A DNA stretch of 64,000 bases from Rana temporaria (Eukaryota > Chordata > Amphibia > Anura > Ranidae): assembly GCF_905171775.1 (NCBI RefSeq), contig NC_053496.1:186561759-186625758 (forward strand), in the 5' to 3' direction. Of the stretch, positions 1 to 11,300 are shown in pieces. Under the pieces are notes generated by a model, which was not told the DNA's origin, searched no databases, and worked only from the letters and a program-made list of their open reading frames with translations. Made by a program: the position numbers and the translations under genes. Numbering within the stretch: position 1 is the stretch's first letter; every line of letters starts with the position of its first letter.

Positions 1-93
1 AAAGCACTTGCCTGTAAAACTTGCGGCGGTGTAACGTAAATGACATACGTTACGCCGCCGCAGAGATACGCCGGATCTACCAGAATCTGGCCC
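1..93. mobile_element. Right end of a GGCCAGATTC-type MITE
   Basis: The window opens inside a palindrome-rich element with alternating arms (TTGCGGCGG, TACGCCGCCG). It ends at the terminal motif GAATCTGGCCC at 83-93, the inverted-repeat end shared with full copies at 17081, 52517 and 56430. The left end is outside the window, so the target-site duplication cannot be tested. Confidence 0.65.
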
Positions 94-440
94 AATGTTG
101 CTAAACTTTTTTCTGACGCCCACCACCCCTTTAGCATCCCAACTTTACTTTCTCCTCTCCTCTTCCTTTCTCCGTTGGGGTCCCCCAAGGTTCTGTTCTT
201 GAGCCTCTCCTATTCTCGATCCACACTTCCCCCCTGGGTCAACTTATAGCCTCCATGGCTTCCAATACCATCTCTACGCTGATGACACCCAAATCCCTGT
301 CTCTACCCCTCAGCTCACTCCATCAGTCTCCTCACACATCACTAATTTTCCAACAGACATATCAGCCTGGATGTCACACCACTTCCTCCAACTCGGTCTA
401 TCGAAAAACCGAACTCACAAGGCTTTGTCCCGGAATGGAG
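94..440 (+). mobile_element. LINE fragment, reverse transcriptase region (decayed)
   Basis: A fragment of a non-LTR retrotransposon. Around 173-215 the plus strand translates to SVGVPQGSVLEPLLF, matching the GVPQGSVLGPLLF block of CR1/Rex-like LINE reverse transcriptases. The following SMASNTISTLMTP and PQLTPSISSHIT-type sequence recurs in the copies at 34.7 kb and 52.3 kb. Frameshifts and missing flanks make it non-functional. It occupies the position where each neighbouring zinc-finger unit also carries a LINE. Clade assignment between CR1, L2 and Rex1 is uncertain. Confidence 0.75.
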
Positions 441-780
441 TGAAGTGTTGGAATAGGTTCCAGCACTCGGCTCCCCTGGTTTGCCCACAAGCATGCACGA
501 GCACCGGTAACATCTGCCTTGTGTGGGTCGTTTCGGGTCCCGCTCTGCTGTGTATGTGTGACAGGCAGCCGGTGGTGAGAGATTCTGGCATACAGTGTAC
601 AATTTTATCTATGGATCTGACCGATGTCATGTGCTGTATGGAGGAGCTTTGGTATGACATGAGGGGGGGCTATTTGCACAGGGAAGGTTAATATGGAAGG
701 GGGGGGGGGGGTATTCTTGCTAAGAGGAGGAATGGGGGGGGGGGGTCATTTTTTTGCTAGGAGAGGGTGGGGGATTTTGG
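441..780. other. Unrecognised spacer with G-runs
   Basis: No gene or known element is recognised. The segment has three homopolymeric G stretches at 690-750 just before the 43-bp minisatellite. Short open frames here overlap on both strands and show no domain. Confidence 0.4.
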
Positions 781-3660
781 TTATAAGGAAGACTGTCCTC
801 TGTCTTGCTGAACCCTGTAGCCTTTCCTACTGACTCCTGTAACTTGCCCTGCTGCTGCCCCTGTACCTTGCCCTACTGACTCTTGTCCTCCGTCTTGCTG
901 CCCCTGTACCCTGCTCTACCGATTCCTGCCCTGCTGCCCCTGTACCTTGCCCTACTGACTCTTGTCCTCCATCTTGCTGCCCCTGTACCCTGCTCTACTG
1001 ATTCCTGTCCTCTGTCCTGCTGCCCCTGTACCTTGCCCTACCGACTCTTGTCCTCCGTCTTGCTGCCCCTGCTCTACTGATTCCTGCCCTGCTGCCCCTG
1101 TACCTTGCCCTACTGACTCCTGTCCTCTGTCCTGCTGCCCCTCTACCTTGCCCTACTGACTCTTGTCCTACGTCTTGCTGCCCCTGTACCCTGCTCTACT
1201 GATTCCTGTCCTCCGTCTTGCTGCCCCTGTACCCTGCTCTACCGATTCCTACCCTGCTGCCCCTATACCTTGCCCTACTGACTCTTGTCCTCCGTCTTGC
1301 TGCCCCTGTACCCTGCTCTACTGATTCCTGTCCTCTGTCCTGCTGCCCCTGTACCTTGCCCTACTGACTCTTGTCCTCCGTCTTGCTGCCCCTGTACCCT
1401 GCTCTACTGACTCTTGTCCTCCGTCTTGCTGCCCCTGTACCCTGCTCTACTGATTCCTGTCCTCTGTCCTGCTGCCCCTGTACCCTGCTCTACTGATTCC
1501 TTTCCTGCTGCCCCTGTACCTTGCCCTACTGACTCTTGTCCTACGTCTTGCTGCCCCTGTACCCTGCTCTACTGATTCCTGTCCTCCGTCTTGCTGCCCA
1601 TGTACCCTGCTCTAACGATTCCTACCCTGCTGCCCCTATACCTTGCCCTACTGACTCTTGTGCTCCGTCTTGCTGCCCCTGTACCCTGCTCTACTGATTC
1701 CTGTCCTCTGTCCTGCTGCCCCTGTACCTTGCCCTACTGACTCTTGTCCTCCGTCTTGCTGCCCCTGCTCTACTGATTCCTGCCCTGCTGCCCCTGTACC
1801 TTGCCCTACTGACTCTTGTCCTCCGTCTTGCTCCCCCTGTACCCTGCTCTACTGATTCCTGTTCTCTGTCCTGCTGCCCCTGTACCTTGCCCTACTGACT
1901 CTTGTCCTCCGTCTTGCTGCCGCTGTACCCTGCTCTACTGATTACTGTCCTCTGTCCTGCTGCCCCTGTACCTTGCTCTACTGAATCCTGTCCTCTGTCC
2001 CTGTACCTTGCCCTACTGACTCTTGTCCTCCGTCTTGCTGCCCCCGTACCTTGCCCTACTGACTCTTGTCCTCTGTCTTGCTGCCCCAGTATCCTGCTCT
2101 ACTGATTACTGTCCTGCTGCCCCTGTACCTTGCCCTACTGACTCTTGTCCTCCGTCTTGCTGCCCCAGTATCCTGCTCTACTGATTCCTGTCCTCTGTCC
2201 TGCTGCCCCTGTACCCTGCTCTATTGATTCCTGTCCTCTGTCCTGCTGCCCCGTACCCTGCTCTACTGATTCCTGTCCTCTGTCCTGCTGCCCCTGTACC
2301 TTGCCCTACTGATTCCTGTCCTCTGTCCTGCTGCCCCTGTACCTTGCCCTACTGACTCTTGTCCTACGTCTTGCTGCCCCTGTACCCTGCTCTACTGACT
2401 CTTGTCCTACGTCTTGCTGCCCCTGTACCCTGCTCTACTGATTTCTGTCCTCCGTCTTGCTGCCCCTGTACCTTGCTCTACTGATTACTGTCCTCTGTCC
2501 TGCTGCCCCTGTACCTTGCCCTACTGATTCCTGTCCTCTGTCCTGCTGCCCCTGTACCTTGCCCTACTGTCTATTGTCCTCCGTCTTGCTGCCCCTGTAC
2601 CCTGCTCTACTGATTCCTGTCCTCTGTCCTGCTGCCCCTGTACCCTGCCCTACTGACTCTTGTCCTCCGTCTTGCTGCCCCTGTACCCTGCTCTACTGAC
2701 TCTTGTCCTCCGTCTTGCTGCCCCTGTACCCTGCTCTACTGATTCCTGTCCTCTGTCTTGCTCCCCCTGTACCCTGCTCTACTGATTCCTGTCCTCTGTC
2801 CTGCTGCCCCTGTACCTTGCCCTACTGACTCTTGTCCTCCGTCTTGCTGCCCCTGCTCTACTGATTCCTGCCCTGCTGCCCCTGTACCTTGCCCTACTGA
2901 CTCTTGTCCTCCGTCTTGCTCCCCCTGTACCCTGCTCTACTGATTCCTGTTCTCTGTCCTGCTGCCCCTGTACCTTGCCCTACTGACTCTTGTCCTCCGT
3001 CTTGCTGCCGCTGTACCCTGCTCTACTGATTACTGTCCTCTGTCCTGCTGCCCCTGTACCTTGCTCTACTGAATCCTGTCCTCTGTCCCTGTACCTTGCC
3101 CTACTGACTCTTGTCCTCCGTCTTGCTGCCCCAGTATCCTGCTCTACTGATTACTGTCCTGCTGCCCCTGTACCTTGCCCTACTGACTCTTGTCCTCCGT
3201 CTTGCTGCCCCAGTATCCTGCTCTACTGATTCCTGTCCTCTGTCCTGCTGCCCCTGTACCCTGCTCTATTGATTCCTGTCCTCTGTCCTGCTGCCCCGTA
3301 CCCTGCCCTACTGATTCCTGTCCTCTGTCCTGCTGCCCCTGTACCTTGCCCTACTGACTCTTGTCCTACGTCTTGCTGCCCCTGTACCCTGCTCTACTGA
3401 CTCTTGTCCTACGTCTTGCTGCCCCTGTACCCTGCTCTACTGATTTCTGTCCTCCGTCTTGCTGCCCCTGTACCTTGCTCTACTGATTACTGTCCTCTGT
3501 CCTGCTGCCCCTGTACCTTGCCCTACTGATTCCTGTCCTCTGTCCTGCTGCCCCTGTACCTTGCCCTACTGTCTATTGTCCTCCGTCTTGCTGCCCCTGT
3601 ACCCTGCTCTACTGATTCCTGTCCTCTGTCCTGCTGCCCCTGTACCCTGCTCTACTGACC
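781..3660. repeat. 43-bp minisatellite, about 2.9 kb
   Basis: A tandem array of a 43-bp pyrimidine-rich unit of the form TGCTGCCCCTGTACCCTGCT followed by CTACTGATTCCTGTCCTCTG and TCC. Units alternate between variants ending in GACTCTTGTCCTCCGTCT and GATTCCTGTCCTCTGTCC. A block of about 1 kb is itself duplicated. Landmarks at 1861, 2086 and 2569 recur at 2949, 3131 and 3571, that is at offsets 1088, 1045 and 1002, each differing by exactly one 43-bp unit. Open frames of 60-80 aa in it are artefacts. Confidence 0.95.
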
Positions 3661-4017
3661 CCTGTATACAGAACCCCTGGGCCCTGCCGACCCCAGTATA
3701 GGTACAAGGAAGCCCAGGTTTTGGTTAACCACACCCCTTACCCCCCCCCCCCCCCACTATTAAGTGTATAGCCACGCCCACATTTTGCAGCCGCAGATCA
3801 CTTCCTCCACCGAGTGTCCCTCATTCTGAAGTCCAAACGTTATGGTACTGTCTGCCATCATATAAAAACTGTGGGCATGATATAAATCCTGAATAATTAT
3901 AATAACGTATGTGTGTATCATCATCTGCTGGAGATAAAAGACGTCACAGTGACTATGGAGGAAGAGGACGGACATGACGGGGTTACTGGGTGTAAATAAA
4001 AAATAAGATCTTATTAC
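3661..4017. other. LINE-tail-like and conserved pre-exon-1 sequence of the left-hand unit
   Basis: From about 3865 the sequence (ATATAAATCCTGAATAAT, then TGTGTGTATCATCATCTGCT and GACTATGGAGGAAGAGGACG) matches the segments before the first-exon blocks at 17.0, 27.2, 37.2 and 56.0 kb. A run of 16 or more C lies at about 3740. On the minus strand this is the 5' part of the first intron of a zinc-finger unit whose coding part lies left of the window. Confidence 0.6.
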
Positions 4018-4215
4018 CTCCTCAGCTGCCAATTTCAGCAATGTCTCCTCTCTACTTCCTTTCGACTCACCTCTCACCTGGAACCTCTCAATTATACCTG
4101 ACGTCACTTATTTTCTTCCATAGAGACTTCCTTTCTCTATGGTAGAAGTGAGATCACCACCTTGTGGAGCTCACAGGTATTGCAGTCCCAAGAAACGTCT
4201 CGTAGTGTGAACACA
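4018..4215 (-). promoter_or_regulatory. First noncoding exon and promoter block of the left-hand zinc-finger unit
   Basis: On the minus strand the block ends in a splice donor, GAGGAG|GTAATAAG, with the exon ending at 4018. It contains several GGAAGT/GGAAG ETS-like cores (GACAGGAAGT-type and GAAAGGAAGTC) and CTCCACAAGGTGGTGATCTC near its upstream side. The same arrangement recurs before genes 1, 2, 3 and 5. The transcription start is inferred. The coding exons of this unit would lie before position 1. Confidence 0.55.
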
Positions 4216-4360
4216 GTTTCTGTCGATCTAGTTCCCCTATCGAGATGGTTCCCTGCTTGACTGCGCAGGTGCATACATAGCCCACGGAAATCTCCGAACC
4301 TTGGGCGGCATTCAGGCTCATACCTTAAGATCCCCGTGGATTGGAGGATGTTAAAAAAAG

Positions 4361-4500
4361 AGCCAGGAGGCCGAACGAGCGAAGAGAGGACGTGAGGCCG
4401 ACTGGCCACTTACAGCAAATTCCACGTCAATCTGGACCTCTTGCTACAGCTGCTCAGGTTCGGCGATTTCCGTCGGCTCGGATTGCGCCTGCACAGTCAA
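4361..4500. repeat. Left arm of an inverted pair flanking the 55-bp minisatellite
   Basis: This 140-bp stretch (AGCCAGGAGGCCGAACGAGC to GCGCCTGCACAGTCAA) is present as its near-perfect reverse complement at 6634-6773. Only a few mismatches are visible. The pair brackets about 2.1 kb including the 55-bp minisatellite. A partial, more diverged copy of the same motif (CTGACTGCGCAGGTGC-like) precedes it at about 4255-4310. Confidence 0.85.
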
Positions 4501-4627
4501 GACGGGAACCATATCGATAGGAGGAACCATATGGGCAGATCAACGGCCTTGTGCTGTATTGTATATCCTTATAGATGGGTCATCTCCACTCCCACCAAGG
4601 GGGAGAGAAATATATTACTGTCTAGTC

Positions 4628-4980
4628 CAGCCTTTCTCAGCCAGGGTTCCTCCAAAGGGTTCTAGGGGTTCCTTGAGCAATGGACAATTTCTGTCTCTCA
4701 GTAACAGCTGACATCAATGATCTGTAAGGGTGATTAGTTATACCACTAATGCCAATGTGAGAATGTCTGTCTTTCACTGACCACTGATACAAGGGGGTCC
4801 CTCTCCCATTGGCAACCAATGTAAGGGGCTGTTACACTGACCACTGATATAAAGGAGTTCTTCTCTTATTGGTCACCAGTGTAAGGGACCACTACACTGA
4901 CCACTGATATAAGGGGGTCCTTCTCTTTTTGGTCACCAATGTAATCGACCTCTATCTGACCAAGGGATGTCATCAGAAAT
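4628..4980. repeat. Interspersed repeat with three 60-bp tandem units
   Basis: It begins CCAGCCTTTCTCAGCCAGGG and contains three tandem units starting CCACTGATA at 4781, 4841 and 4901 (period 60). Each has ATTGGTCACCA-like and GTAAGGG motifs. It looks like a dispersed nonautonomous element, but I could not define its termini. Confidence 0.6.
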
Positions 4981-5159
4981 CCAGGGGCCCCTTACAGAGC
5001 TTTAGGCCTTGGCACCAACCCCCCCCCCCCCCCCCCCCCGGGCCTGACCACTAGCATGTTCCAAGGCCCTCTCACCAAATCCACCCACTGGCCATTACTT
5101 TGGATCCTTGAGTGCACCGACTTTTATTTTAACACTCTCAACTTAATATATCCTCCATC

Positions 5160-6630
5160 TTTTGTCCTCCTACTCCTCTAGTCTCATCACCTCTTCCTCA
5201 ATTTCCATCTCCTCCATCCCACATCCTCCTCCAGTAGCATCTCCTCCATCCTATGTCCTCATCCTTCTCCATCCCACGTCTTCCTCCGGTCCCATCTCCT
5301 CCATCCCTTGTCCTCCTCCTTCTCCATCCTACGTCTTCCTCCGGTCCCATCTCCTCCATCCCATGTCCTACTCCTTCTCCATCCTACGTCTTCCTCCGGT
5401 CCCATCTCCTCCATCCCATGTCCTACTCCTTCTCCATCCCACGTCTTCCTCCGTTCCCATCTCCTCCATCCCATGTCCTCCACCTTCTCCATCCCACGTC
5501 TTTCTCCAGTCCCATCTGCTCCATCCCATGTACTCCTCTTTCTCCATCCCACGTCTTTCTCTGGTCCCATCTCCTCCATCCCATGTCCTCCTCCTTCTCC
5601 ATCCCACATCTTCCTCTGGTCCCATCTCCTCCATCCCATGTCCTCCTCCTTCTCCATCCCACATCTTCCTCCGGTCCCATCTCCTCCATCCCATGTCCTC
5701 CTCCTTCTCCATCCCACATCTTTCTCCAGTCCCATCTTCTCCATCCCATGTCCTCCTCTTTCTCCATCCCACATCTTCCTCCGGTCCCATCTCCTCCATC
5801 CCATGTCCTCCTTCTTCTCCATCCCACGTCTTTCTCCGGTCCCATCTCATGTCCTCCTCTTTCTCCATCCCACGTCTTCCTCCGGTCCCATCTCCTCCAT
5901 CCCATGTCCTCCTCCTTCTCCATCCCACGTCTTTCTCCAGTCCCATCTCCTCCATCCCATGTCCTCCTCCTTCTCCATCCCACGTCTTTCTCCAGTCCCA
6001 TCTCCTCCATCCCATGTCTTCCTCCTCCATCCCACGTCTTCCTTCCGGTCCCATCTCCTCCTCCATCCCACGTCTTTCTCCGGTCCCATCTCCTCCTCCA
6101 CCCCACGTCTTCCTCCAGTCCCATCTCCACCATCCCATGTCCTCCTCCATCCCACGTCTTTCTCCAGTCCCATCTCCTCCATCCCATGTCCTCCTCCTTC
6201 TCCATCCCACGTCTTTCTCCAGTCCCATGTCTTCCTCCGGTCCCATCTCCTCCTCCATCCCACATCTTCCTCTGGTCCCATCTCCCTTATCCCATGTCCT
6301 CCTCCTTCTCCACCCCACGTCTTCCTCCAGTCCCATCTCTACCCCACGTCTTCCTCCAGTTCCATCTCCACCATCCCACGTCTTCCTCTGGTCCCATCTC
6401 CTCCTTCTCCATCCCACGTCTTCCTCTGGTCCCATCTCCTCCTTCTCCATCCCACGTCTTCCTCCGGTCCCATCTCCTCCATCCCATGTCCTCCTCCTTC
6501 TCCATCCCACATCTTCCTCCGGTCCCATCTCCTCCTTCTCCATCCCACGTCTTCCTCCAGTCCCATCTCCACCATCCCATGTCCTCCTCCTTCTCACGTC
6601 TTCCTCCGGTCCAATCTCGACCATCCCATG
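5160..6630. repeat. 55-bp minisatellite, about 1.5 kb
   Basis: Tandem 55-bp units made of TCCATCCCATGTCCTCCTCC, TTCTCCATCCCACGTCTTCC and TCCGGTCCCATCTCC, with shortened variants from about 6010 onward. The unit is nearly free of stop codons in several frames on both strands. That gives overlapping open frames of 441-491 aa that are compositional artefacts. Confidence 0.95.
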
Positions 6631-6633
6631 TCC

Positions 6634-6773
6634 TTGACTGTGCAGGCGCAATCCGAGCCGACGGAAATCGCCGAACCTGAGCAGCTGTAGCAAGAGGTCC
6701 AGATTGAAGTGGAATTTGCTCTTAGTGGCCAGTCGGCCTCACGTCCTCGCTGCGCTCGTTCGGCCTCCTGGCT
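6634..6773. repeat. Right arm of the inverted pair
   Basis: Reverse complement of 4361-4500. It runs from the end of the 55-bp array directly into the first unit of the 31-bp minisatellite. The junction is abrupt, which suggests the arm was present before at least one of the arrays expanded. Confidence 0.85.
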
Positions 6774-7312
6774 GTACATTATACACTCCTGTCCCCGGCA
6801 TTCTGTACATTACACACTACTGTCCCCGGCATTCTGTACATTTCAAATGCATGTCTCCTACATTCTGTACATTACACACTCCCGTCCCCTGCATTCTGTA
6901 CATTACACACTCCTGTCCCCTGTATATTACACACTCCTGTCCCCTGCATTCTGTACATTACACACTCCTGTCTCTTGCATTCTGTACATTACACACTCCT
7001 GTCCCCTGCATTCTGTACATTACACACTCCCATCCCCTGCATTCTGTACATTACACACTCCCGTCCCCTGCATTCTGTACATTACACACTCCCGTCCCCT
7101 ACATTCTGTACATTACACACTCCTGTCCCCTGCATTCTGTACATTACACACTCCCGTCCCCTGCATTCTGTACATTACACACTCCCATCCCCTGCATTCT
7201 GTACATTACACACTCCTTTCCTCTGCATTCTGTACATTACACACTCCTGTCCCCTGCATTCTATACATTACACACGCCTGTGCCCCACATTATAAACATT
7301 ACACATTCATTC
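6774..7312. repeat. 31-bp minisatellite (array 1)
   Basis: About 17 units of the 31-bp sequence TACATTACACACTCCTGTCC plus CCTGCATTCTG, with C/T and A/G variants. The same unit forms arrays at 19140-21345, 28680-28994 and 38174-39090. Each lies beyond the 3' end of a zinc-finger gene of this window. Confidence 0.95.
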
Positions 7313-8329
7313 AAGTTTTTAGAAACAGGACCTGTAAGTGTTTGTGAAATCTTCCCCCACAAAATGTACTCAGCCAATGAGAGGGAATGATTCCTTTTTT
7401 GTTTTAAAAGCCCTAGAGGACCGCCTTTAAGTGGTGGGGTTGACGCGTTTCGTCCTGGAAGACGACTTGAGAAAACAGACCTCTTGCAAGAGAATAATAG
7501 ACCTCTAAGGCCTTGTACTCACGGCAGGACATGTCCGATGAAAACGGTCTGCAGACCGTTTCCATCGGACATGTCTGGCCGGGGACTGCCCGGGGACTTC
7601 TGTTCGATGGCTATACACACCATCGAACAGAAGCCCGCGCGTAAACATTACGCGGGGCGTGTCCGCGGTGTCGCCGCGTCGATGACGCGGTGTCGCCGCG
7701 ACAATGACGCGGCGACGTGGGCGGGCCGCCTTAAATATGCTTCCACGCATGCGTCGAAGTCATTCGACGCATGCGAGGGATGCGGGCGGCAGGACATGTA
7801 CGGTAGGTCTGTACAGACGACCGTACATGTCCGGGCGGACAGGTTTCCAGCGGACTGTTTTAAAACAAGTCCGGGAAACAGTTGTCCGCTGGAAACCTGT
7901 CCGATCCGTCCCAAAATGGTCCGCTCGGGCCAACACACGGCCAAACATGTCTGCTGAAACTGGTCTGCGGACCAGTTTCAGCAGACATGTTTGGTCGTGA
8001 GTACGGGGCCTAAGTCTCCACACCACAAAATGTACTCAGCCAATGAGAGGTGATGACTCCATTTTTATTTTTCTCCTGCTATCAATAGCCAACACGGTGC
8101 AACACTTCATCCATGTCTTTGGTGATTTCTGATCTCCTTATGAAGTGTTTCTTACATGATGAAGATCAGCCATGGAGTATATCTGAGGTGTATATCAGGG
8201 TGTGCTTCTTCCCCACATGTCCAGCAACATTCATATACAAGACATTTCCCGCACTCACTAATACACCTCAAGGGTTGGGTGGGACCCCTGATGTACAGGA
8301 AGACAGGACTTCAGTGAGGAACAATTCCC
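7313..8329 (-). other. 3' flank / probable 3' UTR of gene 1, with a MITE inside
   Basis: Matches the 3' flanks of gene 5 (45.1-45.8 kb) and gene 6 (61.0-61.7 kb): ACCTGTAAGTGTTTGTGAAA-type sequence, the AATGTACTCAGCCAATGAGA motif, CGCGTTTCGTCCTGGAAGAC, and the segment at 8090-8329. Just after the stop codon on the minus strand a further finger-like frame (GNCSSLKSCLPVHQGSH) is readable. An AATAAA signal for the minus strand lies at 8064-8069. The flank is split by the MITE at 7509-8010. Confidence 0.65.
7509..8010. mobile_element. MITE with TAA duplication (PIF/Harbinger-like), 502 bp
   Basis: Inverted termini GGCCTTGTACTCACG and CGTGAGTACGGGGCC are flanked by TAA at 7506-7508 and 8011-8013. 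The intact, uninserted target ACCTCTAAGTCTCC is present in the paralogous flanks at about 45.32 kb and 61.23 kb, so the insertion boundaries are exact. The body is made of long imperfect palindromes with no open frame for a transposase. A TAA duplication fits PIF/Harbinger; superfamily assignment is inference. Confidence 0.85.
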
Positions 8330-11300
8330 TCACTCAGGACAGGGAAGTGGCTTCTTCTTTGTGTGAGATCTCTGATGTTTGGAAAGAGCGGACTTATGCA
8401 TAAAACATTTCCCACACTCAGGACAGGAATACGGCTTCTCCCCCGTGTGAGATCTCAGATGTGTCCTAAAACTGGACCGCTCTGAATAACATTTCCCGCA
8501 CTCAGGACAGGAATACGGCTTCTCACCCGTGTGAGATCTCTGATGTCTGGAAAGACCGGACTTCTCTGAAAAACATTTCCCACACTCAGGACAGGAATAC
8601 GGCTTCTTGCCCGTGTGAACTCTCTGATGTCTGTAAAGACCGGACCTGTGTGAAAAACATTTCTCGCACTCAGCACAGTAATACAGCTTTTCTCCTGTAT
8701 GCAATCTCTGATGTGTGGAAAGGCTTCCCTTTTGTGAAAAACATTTCCCGCACTCAGAACAGGAAAATGGCTTCTCCCCCGTGTGACACCTCTGATGTGT
8801 GACAAGTTCTGATTTTTTTACAAAACATTTCCTGCACTCAGAACAGGAAAATGACTTCTCCCCTGTGTGTGATCTTTGATGTCTGTAAAAATTGGACTTA
8901 CTTGAAAAACATTTTCCGCACTCAGTACAGGAATACGGCTTTTCTCCCGTATGTAACCTCTGATGTCTATAAAGGTTGCCCTTTTGGGAAAAACATTTCC
9001 CGCACTCAGGACAGGAAAACGGCTTCTCCCCCGTGTGAGATCTCTGATGTGCGACAAGTTCTGTTTTTTGTCTAAAACATTTCCGGCACTCAGTACATGA
9101 ATACGTCTTCTTATCTGTGTGCAATCTCTGATGTGCGTTAAGATGTGACTTCTTTGAAAAACATTTCCCGCACACAGGACAGGAATATGGCTTCTCACCT
9201 GTGTGCAAGCTTATATGCGTGTTAAGATGGGAGCTATCTGAAAAACATTTCCCACACTTAGGACAGGAATATGGCTTCTCTCCTGTGTGAGTTCTATTAT
9301 GCCTAGAAAGATTGGATTTTAAGCGGAAACACTTCCCGCACTCAAGACAGGGAAAACTCTTATCTGTTGGAAGGATGGCACTGTCCCGCACAGTCATGTG
9401 AGATCTTTGATGTTTGGAAAGATCGGACTTCTGTAAAAAGCATTTCCCGCACTTAGGACAGGAATACAGTTTTTCTCCAGTGTGAGATCTCAGATGTCTG
9501 TTAAGTTGGAACTTCTGAGAAAAACATTTCCCACACTCAGGACAGGAATACGGCTTTTCCCCCGTGTGAGTTATTTTATGTATATTAAGTTTTGATTCAT
9601 AATAGAAAAGTTTCCCGCACTCAGTACAGGGAAACCTCTTATCTGTTGGAAGGATGGCACCTTCCCGCACAGTCTGAGGTTCCTCAGGATAAGAGGAATA
9701 CGATGGTCCGGCACCGTCCCGCACAGTCTGAGGTTCCTCAGGATAAGAGGAATACGATGGTCCGGCACCGTCCCGCACAGTCTGAGGTTCCTCAGGATAA
9801 GAGGAATACGATGGTCCGGCACCGTCCCGCACAGTCTGAGGTTCCTCAGGATAAGAGGAATACGATGGTCCGGCACCGTCCCGCACAGTCTGAGGTTCCT
9901 CGGGATAAGAGGAATACGATGGTCCGGCACCGTCCCGCACAGTCTGAGGTTCCTCAGGATAAGAGGAATACGATGGTCCGGCACCGTCCCGCACAGTCTG
10001 AGGTTCCTCAGGATAAGAGGAATACGATGGTCCGGCACCGTCCCGCACAGTCTGAGGTTCCTCGGGATAAGAGGAATACGATGGTCCGGCACCGTCCCGC
10101 ACAGTCTGAGGTTCCTCAGGATAAGAGGAATAAGATGGTCCGGCACCATCCCGCACAGTCTGAGGTTCCTCAGGATAAGAGGAATACGATGGTCCGGCAC
10201 CATCCCGCACAGTCTGAGGTTCCTCAGGATAAGAGGAATACGATAGTCCATCTACACTGTGTGGTGCCGGATGGACATTTGAGGTAGTCGGGTTTTCTCC
10301 TGGACTATACTGTGTGATGTCCTCATCTTCTACTTTACAGTCTGGAGACAAAGTGAGACAATCCTCTGAGGTTTTCCTCATCTCCCGTCCATCTACTAAA
10401 ATAGAAATACAAAGATTATTACTAGACATGAGCTGATTGGTTCCCCTAAACCAGGACTCCGCCCACATCAGGCAGCTTTGTCTCTGAGGATCTTACAATT
10501 CCCCCCTCAAGGTAACTAGTCAATGGGTCCTCTGATCTCCTACCAGATCATTTCTTTATTCATGGACCTTAGTCAGAGAGTGAGGAAACAACGAGAACTG
10601 TCTTTTATAGGAGTGACAGTGATGAGGGGATTATAGGACGAGTGTCCCCTCCCCCTCTATCACTCATTGCTATCTTCCCAACACAAGAAGTCCTGCACTT
10701 CCTTATTTAGTCCATGATTTAGTCATGAATAACAGCGGGGCTGAGCCCCACCAGAGGTCAGAGAGTGAGGATGGGGGGGAGAACAACCAAGATGAAGACT
10801 GGACTGATCCTGAAGACCCCCATCATACTGACTCCTCCCCCTCATTATCACTTTCTGTTTAAGGTTCCAAAGTTGGAGGATGTTATCACATTATTATCAA
10901 CATGTAAAAGTCTGTGCTCCAATCACATCATCAGATATAAAATCTCCAGCTGGTAGGAAATGGGTGTAACCAAAGAGAATACATATTATGGCCCAGATTC
11001 ACAAAGCATTTACATCGACGTATCTCGAGATACGCCGCGTAAGTGTAAATATGCGCCGTCGTATCTATGCGCCGTGCCCAGAACTCGATACGCCTGAAAA
11101 TAGGCTTCATCCAACCGACATAACTTTCCTACGCCGGCGTATCGAGGGCGCAAATTTACGCTGGCCGCAAGTGGCGCTCCCATTGATTTCCGATTTGAAT
11201 ATGTAAATGAGGAAGATATGTCGAGTAACAAACGTACTTGCGCCCGGCGCATAATATACGCGGTTTGCGTAAGTCGTACGTCCGGCGTAAAGTTATTCCC

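Noticed and set aside
5162..6690. Overlapping open frames of 441-491 aa on both strands, Ser/Pro-rich or Trp/Arg/Gly-rich
   Set aside because: They are readings of the 55-bp minisatellite in different frames. No start context, no domain, and the same region is open in several frames.
9592..10287. Direct-repeat array with regular spacing, considered as CRISPR-like
   Set aside because: Units are contiguous with no unique spacers, they are coding, and the locus is eukaryotic.
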